Assembly: GCA_039178165.1 (NCBI GenBank)
Contig: JBCDFL010000111.1
Span: forward strand, 1-10,880
Length of the DNA stretch: 10,880 bases
Reading direction: 5' to 3'
Source: JBCBCP01 sp039178165
GTDB lineage: Bacteria > Pseudomonadota > Alphaproteobacteria > Rhodobacterales > Rhodobacteraceae
The notes beneath the pieces are model-generated. The model searched no databases. It worked only from the letters and a program-made list of their open reading frames with translations, and had not been told where the DNA came from. The translations under genes and the position numbers were made by a program. Below, piece by piece: positions 1 to 5,397 of this stretch. How positions within the stretch are numbered: the first letter of the stretch is position 1; every line of letters starts with the position of its first letter.

Positions 1-313
1 CCGCCGCGGGCGCGGGACGCGGCGCAGGGGCCGGCGCGGGCCGAGCCGGGGCCGCCGCCACGCGCGATCCGAAGGTCGGTGTGGCGTTACATATCGGTTG
101 GCGCTGACGGGTCACCCGGGGCACCCAGGTGGTGTTCCCGTCGATGCCCGCGCGGATGAAGATACACCCGCGACTGTCCACGAATTGTCCGCCGGTAAAG
201 CTGGACGGCGGCAATTCGGCCGGACGTCCGTTGTTGGTCGATTGGGCCCCTGCCCAGCTCGCCAACCCGAAGACCGTGGTGGCAGCCACGGTCAGGAGTT
301 TGGTCAATTTCAT
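1..313 (-). CDS. Secreted protein, probable SPOR-domain type (partial, N-terminal part)
   Basis: The visible 104 codons begin at ATG 313 and run off the left edge. Residues 1-23 form a signal peptide: two lysines at positions 2 and 5, a hydrophobic core, then AGA before QS. Residues 41-67 hold a compact block with the segments GGQFVDSRGCIFIRAG and TWVPRV and cysteines at 50 and 75, followed from about residue 86 by an alanine/proline-rich linker. From memory, this VDSRGC...WVPRV block followed by a low-complexity linker is typical of Rhodobacteraceae envelope proteins that end in a peptidoglycan-binding SPOR domain. That domain would lie outside the window, so the SPOR assignment is inference. 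The gene lies 80 bases downstream of upp on the same strand. A purine-rich stretch (GGGGGCAGAG on the minus strand) precedes the ATG. Confidence 0.72.
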   Translation of the reverse strand, partial: MKLTKLLTVAATTVFGLASWAGAQSTNNGRPAELPPSSFTGGQFVDSRGCIFIRAGIDGNTTWVPRVTRQRQPICNATPTFGSRVAAAPARPAPAPAPRPAPAA

Positions 314-329
314 CTCTGCCCCCGCAGGA

Positions 330-358
330 TTTTGTGGCAGGCTGCCGCAAAACCACAA
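330..358. repeat. Two overlapping inverted repeats upstream of the secreted-protein gene
   Basis: On the plus strand TTTTGTGGCA (330-339) faces TGCCGCAAAA (343-352), ten pairs including one G-T. A second, mutually exclusive pairing joins TTGTGG (332-337) with CCACAA (353-358). They lie 17-45 bases upstream of ATG 313. There is no T-run after the stem in either direction, so a factor-independent terminator for upp is not supported. An operator or a leader hairpin is possible but unproven. Confidence 0.4.
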
Positions 359-393
359 CGGTGTCCAGAGCTTAGAGGGCCCCGCGCCGGGCG

Positions 394-1026
394 CTACTTG
401 GTGCCGAACATCCGATCCCCGGCATCGCCCAGGCCCGGCACGATATAGCCGATCTCGTTCAGCTGCGTGTCCAGCGCGGCGGTGACGATGGGCACGTCAG
501 GATGCGCCTCCTTCATCCGCGCGACCCCCTCCGGCGCGGCCAGAAGGCACAAAAAGCGCAGATTCGTAGCGCCCGCACTCTTCAACAGGTCAATCGCCGC
601 CGCCGACGAATTGCCCGTCGCCAGCATCGGATCGACGACGATCACCAGCCGGTCGTCCAGCCCTTCGGGTACCTTGAAGTAATATTGCACCGGCTGCAGC
701 GTTTCCTCGTCCCGGTAAAGGCCGACAAAGCCGACGCGGGCGGAGGGAATCAGCTCTAAAACGCCGTCCAGAAGGCCATTGCCCGCCCGCAGGATCGAGA
801 TCAGCGCCAGCTTCTTGCCCGCAAGGACCGGCGCGTCCATCGGCGCCATGGGCGTCTGGATGGTGCGGGTCGTCATCTCCAGCTCGCGGGTCACCTCATA
901 GGCGAGGAGTTGACTGATCTCGCGCAGAAGCTGGCGGAAGACGGCCGTTGGCGTATCCTTATCGCGCATCAGTGTCAGTTTGTGCTGCACCAGCGGGTGA
1001 TCCACCACGGTCAGATGATCGGCCAT
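394..1026 (-). CDS. upp: Uracil phosphoribosyltransferase
   Basis: Cytosolic enzyme that joins uracil and PRPP to give UMP and pyrophosphate, the last step of uracil salvage. The product is 210 residues, normal for the family. The PRPP-binding loop is VDPMLATGNS (131-140). ILRAGNG (78-84) and the RDEET segment (105-109) are also conserved, and the C-terminus GLGDAGDRMFGTK is the classical uracil-binding tail. The start at ATG 1026 gives MADHLTVVDHP, the usual family start. An ATG 57 bases further upstream would add 19 residues without family support. Upp is the last gene of the cdd-deoA-deoB-upp group and would consume uracil released by DeoA. The stop is TAG at 396-394. No convincing terminator follows. 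Confidence 0.97.
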   Translation of the reverse strand: MADHLTVVDHPLVQHKLTLMRDKDTPTAVFRQLLREISQLLAYEVTRELEMTTRTIQTPMAPMDAPVLAGKKLALISILRAGNGLLDGVLELIPSARVGFVGLYRDEETLQPVQYYFKVPEGLDDRLVIVVDPMLATGNSSAAAIDLLKSAGATNLRFLCLLAAPEGVARMKEAHPDVPIVTAALDTQLNEIGYIVPGLGDAGDRMFGTK

Positions 1027-1029
1027 GTG

Positions 1030-1048
1030 CCTTGTCCCTTGTCCTTGT
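1030..1048 (-). promoter_or_regulatory. Triplicated ACAAGG ribosome-binding-like motif before upp
   Basis: On the minus strand the hexamer ACAAGG occurs three times almost in tandem (1043-1048, 1037-1042, 1030-1035), with one G between the second and third copies. The last copy ends three bases before the ATG. Each AAGG can pair with the anti-Shine-Dalgarno sequence. The middle copy, with AAGGG, has the best spacing to ATG 1026, which supports that start over the upstream one. Confidence 0.5.
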
Positions 1049-1098
1049 TTCGCCACCGATACCGCGCGCGGCGTGGGGAACAAAGGCCCCTTATCGCG

Positions 1099-2247
1099 TC
1101 AGGGCGCGCCCGGCAGCCCCATGTGGTCCGCGATCAGGTCCGCAACGCCCGTAAAGCCCATATGGCCTAGCGCGCGCGGGCCCTGCCCTGCGACCAGGAC
1201 CGGAACCCGCTCGCGCGTGTGGTCGGTGCCGGTCCAGGTGGGATCGTTGCCGTGATCCGCCGTGAGGATCAGCATATCGTCGGGGCGCAGCGCCGCGATC
1301 ACGCCGGCGATGGCCGCGTCGAACCATTCGAGCTGCGCGGCGTAGCCGGACACGTCCCGGCGGTGGCCGTAAAGACTGTCGAATTCCACGAAATTGGCGA
1401 AGGTCAGGCTGCCCTCCGCCGCCTCCGCAACGCGGTCCGCGAGGTGCTGCATCAGCGTAGCATCGTCACCCTTGCGCACATCGTCGAAGCCCGCGCCGGA
1501 GAAGATATCCCAGATCTTGCCGATGGCGTGCACGGGCCGGCCCGCCGCCTGCGCCCTTGTGCTGATTACCGGGCCGGGCGGCGGGATCGCGAAATCCTTG
1601 CGGTTCTGCGTGCGGGTGAACGCGCCGTCCCGCCCCACGAAAGGCCGTGCGATGACCCGGCCGACGCGCATGGCGTGCAGACGCGGAGCGAGTGCGGCGC
1701 AAAGGTCCAAAAGCCGGTCCAGGCCAAACGCCTCTTCGTGCGCGGCAATTTGAAAGACGCTGTCGGCGGAGGTGTAGCAGATTGGCTTGCCCGTGCGCAG
1801 ATGCTCCACCCCCAGCCGGTCGACGATGGCCGTGCCGGGCGCGTGGCAATTGCCCAGGATGCCGTCCGTGCCAGCGGCGCGGGCGACCTCTGCGACCAGT
1901 TCAGCGTCAAAGGGGACCTCCTCTTCGAAGAAATGCCAGGCCCAGGGGACCGGCAGGCCGGCGAGCTCCCAATGGCCCGATGGCGTGTCCTTGCCGGGCG
2001 AGACTTCCGTCGCGGCGCCCCAGCCACCCGCGGCGGGCGCGTGCGGCAGGGGCAGATCATTGGCCAGCGCGTGGGCGTGCCACAGGCCGAGGCCTGCGAG
2101 CGTGGGCAGGTTCAACCGCTGCGCCGCGCGGATATGGCCCAACGTGTCCGCGCCGGTATCCGGCACATCGCCGTTGAAGAAAGCGCCCGCATCCGGCGCC
2201 CCCCCAATGCCCACCGAATCGAGAACGACCAGAAAGGCCCGCGCCAT
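1099..2247 (-). CDS. deoB: Phosphopentomutase
   Basis: Interconverts (deoxy)ribose 1-phosphate and 5-phosphate, passing sugars freed by nucleoside phosphorylases into central metabolism. It is a cytosolic, metal-dependent member of the alkaline phosphatase superfamily. The 382-residue product begins with LVVLDSVGIGGAPDA (6-20), which carries the first metal-binding Asp10. GKDTPSGHWE (85-94) contains Thr88, the expected phosphorylated residue. ADHGNDPTWTGTDHTRE near the C-terminus carries the remaining metal ligands. The size is slightly below that of enterobacterial DeoB (about 407). ATG 2247 shares its A with the TGA stop of deoA, so translation is probably coupled. A longer open frame upstream runs inside deoA and lacks family residues, so it was not used. 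Confidence 0.97.
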   Translation of the reverse strand: MARAFLVVLDSVGIGGAPDAGAFFNGDVPDTGADTLGHIRAAQRLNLPTLAGLGLWHAHALANDLPLPHAPAAGGWGAATEVSPGKDTPSGHWELAGLPVPWAWHFFEEEVPFDAELVAEVARAAGTDGILGNCHAPGTAIVDRLGVEHLRTGKPICYTSADSVFQIAAHEEAFGLDRLLDLCAALAPRLHAMRVGRVIARPFVGRDGAFTRTQNRKDFAIPPPGPVISTRAQAAGRPVHAIGKIWDIFSGAGFDDVRKGDDATLMQHLADRVAEAAEGSLTFANFVEFDSLYGHRRDVSGYAAQLEWFDAAIAGVIAALRPDDMLILTADHGNDPTWTGTDHTRERVPVLVAGQGPRALGHMGFTGVADLIADHMGLPGAP

Positions 2248-3557
2248 CAGCCCACACGCTCGTGGATCAGCGGCGGCACCTCCGCGCCGGGGCCGAGCCG
2301 GATGGCCGCGCGCACCGCCGCCTCGGCCCTGTCGGCATCGGCGGGCCGGGCGGCGTGGACGACGGCCAGCGGCGCGCCCTTGGCCAGACGCGCGCCCAGC
2401 GGGGCGATGTCCGACAAGCCCACGGCGGGGTTGATCACGTCCGTCTCCACGCTGCGCCCGCCGCCCAGGGCCACGACGGCGAGGCCCAGCGCCTCCCCGT
2501 CGATCGCGCTGACCACGCCAGAGGCCGGCGCCGTGACCTCGCGGATCACCGTCGCTTCGGGCAGGAACCGGCCCGGCGCATCGACGAAGCCCAGCGGCCC
2601 GCCCTGCGCCGCGATCATCTTGCCGAAGCGTTCGGCCGCGGCGCCGGACCGGATGGCGCCGGACACCGCGTCGGCACCGGCTTGGACATCCTCGGCCAAC
2701 CCCGCGCCGGCCAGCAGGACGCCGCCAAGGGCGGCGCAAATCTCCACCAGCGGTCCTTTGGCCTGGCCCGACCGCAGCACGCGCATGACCTCAGCCACCT
2801 CCAGCGCGTTGCCCATCGCCGGCACCAGCGGCTGCGACATGTCCGTGATCAGCGCCGCCGTCTTGCAGCCCGCCGCATTGGCGGTGCGCACCAGCGCCTC
2901 GGCCAGGGCGCGCGCCTCGGCCAGGTCCTTCATAAAGGCGCCGGGCCCGACCTTCACATCGAGAACCAGACCATCCAAGCCCGCGGCCAGCTTCTTGGAC
3001 AGGATGGAGGCGGTGATCAGGTCCAGGCTTTCGACCGTCGCGGTGACGTCGCGGATCGCGTAGAGCCGCTTGTCCGCCGGCGCGATATCCGCCGTCGCGC
3101 CCACGATCGCGCAGCCCGCCCCCCGCACCGCAGCGGCGAAGCGGTCTTGGCCCAGGGTGACCGACACGCCCGGGATCGCCTCCAACTTGTCGAGCGTGCC
3201 GCCCGTATGCCCCAGCCCGCGGCCGGAGATCATCGGCACGTAGGCCCCGCACGCGGCCAAAGCCGGCGCCAGCACCAGGCTGACGCAATCGCCCACGCCG
3301 CCCGTCGAATGCTTGTCCAGGGCGGGGCCCGGCAGGTCCCATTCCAGCACCCGGCCCGAATCGCGCATGGCCATGGTCAGCGCGACGCGGCCCACATCGC
3401 CCAGCCCGTTGAGGCACACCGCCATCGCAAAGGCGCCCACCTGCGCGTCGCTGACCTGCCCGTCGGCCAGGCCCTGGGCGAACCACGCCAGCGCCTCGCG
3501 CCCCGGGCTTTGCCGCGCGCGCAGCTTGGCGATAATGTCTCGCGGGCTGAAGCTCAT
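2247..3557 (-). CDS. deoA: Thymidine phosphorylase
   Basis: Splits thymidine (and deoxyuridine) with phosphate into the base and 2-deoxyribose 1-phosphate, the substrate of the next gene, deoB. The length of 436 residues matches DeoA (about 440). The phosphate-binding segment KHSTGGVGD (82-90) is intact. It is followed by the family signature SGRGLGHTGGTLDKLE (111-126) and by the base-binding region RDVTATVESLDLITASILSK, whose Arg, Ser and Lys contact the pyrimidine. The C-terminal alpha/beta domain is present. The close relative pyrimidine-nucleoside phosphorylase (Pdp) shares these motifs, but the length and deoB coupling favour DeoA. GGAG lies eight bases before ATG 3557. The start overlaps the cdd stop as ATGA. 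Confidence 0.95.
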   Translation of the reverse strand: MSFSPRDIIAKLRARQSPGREALAWFAQGLADGQVSDAQVGAFAMAVCLNGLGDVGRVALTMAMRDSGRVLEWDLPGPALDKHSTGGVGDCVSLVLAPALAACGAYVPMISGRGLGHTGGTLDKLEAIPGVSVTLGQDRFAAAVRGAGCAIVGATADIAPADKRLYAIRDVTATVESLDLITASILSKKLAAGLDGLVLDVKVGPGAFMKDLAEARALAEALVRTANAAGCKTAALITDMSQPLVPAMGNALEVAEVMRVLRSGQAKGPLVEICAALGGVLLAGAGLAEDVQAGADAVSGAIRSGAAAERFGKMIAAQGGPLGFVDAPGRFLPEATVIREVTAPASGVVSAIDGEALGLAVVALGGGRSVETDVINPAVGLSDIAPLGARLAKGAPLAVVHAARPADADRAEAAVRAAIRLGPGAEVPPLIHERVG

Positions 3558-3940
3558 TCCATATGCTCCGCACCGAAGGCGCCGGGCAGCAGGTCGGCGA
3601 GCGTCATGTGCAGCTCTTGCCCGTCCGTGGTTGCCATGGTGACGGGCACATCGCCCTTGCCGAATTCGGCCAGCTTCTGACGGCAGCCACCGCAGGGCGT
3701 CACGGGCGCGGTGCCGCCCGCCACGACATAGACCTCCGCGATCTGGCGCGCGCCGGCGGCACACATCGCGGCGATGGCGCCCGCTTCGGCGCAGGTGCCT
3801 TCGGGATAGGCGATGTTCTCCACGTTGCAGCCGGTGAAGACCGCGCCGTCCACCGTGCGCAGCGCCGCCCCGACCGCAAAGCCCGAATAGGGGGCGTAGG
3901 CCCGGTCCCGCACGTCCAGCGCTGCCGCTCGCAAATCCAT
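3554..3940 (-). CDS. cdd: Cytidine deaminase
   Basis: Zinc enzyme that hydrolyses cytidine and deoxycytidine to uridine and deoxyuridine plus ammonia. At 128 residues it is the short homotetrameric type. The zinc ligands are Cys50, Cys83 and Cys86, in TCAEAGAI and PCGGCRQ. Glu52 is the proton shuttle, and NVEN (39-42) binds the ribose. The common CAER is CAEAG here, so the arginine that neutralises zinc-site charge in tetrameric enzymes is absent. I remember this as usual for Rhodobacteraceae. As first gene of the salvage operon it feeds deoxyuridine to DeoA. On the minus strand AAGGCGAGGGT precedes ATG 3940. The stop overlaps deoA by four bases. Confidence 0.96.
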   Translation of the reverse strand: MDLRAAALDVRDRAYAPYSGFAVGAALRTVDGAVFTGCNVENIAYPEGTCAEAGAIAAMCAAGARQIAEVYVVAGGTAPVTPCGGCRQKLAEFGKGDVPVTMATTDGQELHMTLADLLPGAFGAEHME

Positions 3941-4020
3941 ACCCTCGCCTTTCCCGCGCGGAACCCAAAGCAGGCCCGCGTCGTTTCCAAACTAAGCCTT
4001 ACCGATACCGGAGTTTCACA
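3941..4020. promoter_or_regulatory. Divergent promoter region between cdd operon and the 58-residue gene
   Basis: These 80 bases are the only space for the promoters of the four-gene salvage operon (leftward) and of the small gene (rightward), so both are likely to start here. I cannot assign confident -35 and -10 boxes, and no clear operator palindrome is visible. Confidence 0.5.
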
Positions 4021-4197
4021 GTGACCAAAACCATTGAAGCCGACCGCTTCGCCGCAATGCGCGACGACGCCCCCATGAGCAACCGCACCGCCGCCTCGCT
4101 GATCGAAGTGTGCCTGCGCGCCGGAGAGCCGGTGGACACCGCCCTGACCGAGGGCCAGGCGCGCGAGCGCATCCGCATCCTGCTCAGCACCGGCTAG
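4021..4197 (+). CDS. Small hypothetical protein (58 residues)
   Basis: Function not recognised. The reading frame begins with GTG 4021 and ends with TAG 4195-4197. GGAG at 4009-4012 lies about seven bases before the GTG, a good ribosome-binding site that decides this start. An internal ATG at 4057 would give only 46 residues. The product is hydrophilic, with no signal peptide, membrane segment or cysteine cluster. It has an Asp/Arg-rich N-terminal part, then a likely helix over TAASLIEVCLRAG (23-35), and a charged helix over EGQARERIRILL (44-55), which suggests a compact cytosolic helical protein. It is read divergently from cdd and converges on the cupin gene, sharing a CTAG with its stop. 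No frame of comparable quality is seen on the other strand here. Confidence 0.7.
   Translation: MTKTIEADRFAAMRDDAPMSNRTAASLIEVCLRAGEPVDTALTEGQARERIRILLSTG
4194..4197. other. CTAG palindrome giving stop codons to two convergent genes
   Basis: Plus-strand TAG (4195-4197) ends the 58-residue gene. Minus-strand TAG (4196-4194) ends the cupin gene. The two coding regions therefore overlap tail to tail by four bases, with no room for a terminator between them. Confidence 0.9.
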
Positions 4198-5228
4198 GGC
4201 AAGCGCACCTGCAACAGCTGCAGATCGGGCGTGGCGTTTGCATATTCCGCGCTTTGACCCGGCGGCAAGACAAAGGCGTCGCCGGCGCTTACCCCCTGAT
4301 CACGCCCCGCGCGCAGCGTCATCGCACCGCTGAGGACGTAGGTAAAATGGATCGAGTGGTCTTGCACGAACGGCGCCGAAGATCCCGCGGGGCGCAACAC
4401 GCGCACGTCGGCCACGCCGCCCGTATTCTCCGAGATCCCGGTATCGCGTCCCTCAAACCCCGGCACCTCCGGCTGCCAGTCCGCACCTTCGGGCACGGCG
4501 TGCACGAAGCGCTGGCCGTCCCAGCGGCGGTCCGGCTGGTGGCGCGCAGTCGGCAAGTCCATGTTGCGCTCGATTGTCGTCAGATGCTCCGCCGGCACGC
4601 CGATCTCGATCACCTCCAGATCATCGCCCGAATGCAGCACCCGGTGCCGGATTTGCGGCGGTTGGATCACGCAGGCGCCTGGCGTCAGGCGAAAGGGCGG
4701 GCCTTGGTCTTCGTAGACAAGATCGACCCAGCCGCGCACGCAGAAAATCAGCTGAAACCCGACATCGTGAAAATGCACCTTGTCCGGCACCGGCCCGCCA
4801 CCCGGGATGCGGATATGGCTCGCAATGATGCTGCCGCCGAGCCGCCCGGGGATCAGGTCACGGTATTCCATGCCCGCCCGGCCCACGACCCAGGGCGCGT
4901 CCCCGGTCAGGCGCCGCACGATGAATTCGGACGTCGGCACCGGCGTCTCCACCGGCGGGCGCAGCGGCGCAATCTCGACCACATTCCCGCCCGGAGACAC
5001 CTGCCGAGCAGCCCCCAGCAGGACCGGATCGTCCGCCCGCAGCCGCATCCGCCCCGGCGCGTCGCCGCGCACCAGGCGCACGCTGCAGCCGAAGCCTGAA
5101 AACACCGCCTCCGCCGGGTCATCGGCCGGGAAAATCTCTTCCATCCGCAGGCCCAGGTCCTCGAAAAAGTCGCTGTCCCCGGCCAGATCGGAGGTCCCCA
5201 AAACCACCTCGGCCCGAATGTTCTGCAT
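4194..5228 (-). CDS. Bicupin protein with N-terminal VOC-like segment
   Basis: The 344-residue cytosolic protein has no signal peptide. Residues 4-67 (AEVVLGTSDLAGDSDFFEDLG onward) resemble one half of a glyoxalase/VOC module. The first cupin covers about 130-215, with HFH (152-154), Gln159 where the usual glutamate ligand would stand, Gly166, and PPQIRHRVLH (190-199). The second covers about 275-344, with HSIHFTYVLSG (291-301), a threonine at the usual glutamate position and GQSAEYAN in place of the second-motif histidine. The first site may bind metal and the second probably does not. The substrate is unknown; a dioxygenase, isomerase or sugar-binding role are all possible. ATG 5228 was chosen because GAAGGGG precedes it. 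The open frame extends 32 residues further but that part looks non-coding. Confidence 0.82.
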   Translation of the reverse strand: MQNIRAEVVLGTSDLAGDSDFFEDLGLRMEEIFPADDPAEAVFSGFGCSVRLVRGDAPGRMRLRADDPVLLGAARQVSPGGNVVEIAPLRPPVETPVPTSEFIVRRLTGDAPWVVGRAGMEYRDLIPGRLGGSIIASHIRIPGGGPVPDKVHFHDVGFQLIFCVRGWVDLVYEDQGPPFRLTPGACVIQPPQIRHRVLHSGDDLEVIEIGVPAEHLTTIERNMDLPTARHQPDRRWDGQRFVHAVPEGADWQPEVPGFEGRDTGISENTGGVADVRVLRPAGSSAPFVQDHSIHFTYVLSGAMTLRAGRDQGVSAGDAFVLPPGQSAEYANATPDLQLLQVRLP

Positions 5229-5397
5229 GCCAGCCCCTTCACTTGGCCAAAAACAACTCTTGGGAGCGGGTGCCCCGCCCGACAAGCGCTTCGCACAGCG
5301 AAGCTGCCGCAAGGGGGAGATCACTCCTCGCTCCCGCCCTGTTCATTTGCACGTAGGCTCGCATCCGCGTTAGGCATCGGCAACCAACAAAGGCACG
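5229..5397. promoter_or_regulatory. Divergent intergenic region, cupin gene / maeB
   Basis: This 169-base region must hold the promoters of both divergent genes. Visible structure: the 8-base palindrome TTGGCCAA (5243-5250), just upstream of the cupin ribosome-binding site; a 7-base-pair hairpin GCTTCGC-ACA-GCGAAGC (5288-5304); and a wide inverted repeat GGGAGCG (5262-5268) / CGCTCCC (5329-5335) that encloses the hairpin. No confident -35/-10 pair could be assigned, and no known riboswitch pattern was recognised. Confidence 0.5.

Noticed and set aside
330..352. Factor-independent terminator after upp
   Set aside because: The stem has T on its 5' arm and A on its 3' arm and no T-run follows in either direction.
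1219..3063. Plus-strand open frame of 614 codons opposite deoB and deoA (and a second one at 2262-3680)
   Set aside because: Shadow frames of two clearly identified enzymes, with low-complexity composition and no family resemblance.
4110..5099. Plus-strand open frame of 329 codons opposite the cupin gene
   Set aside because: Overlaps the end of the 58-residue gene in another frame and lies opposite clear cupin motifs. Arg/His/Ala-rich with no motif.
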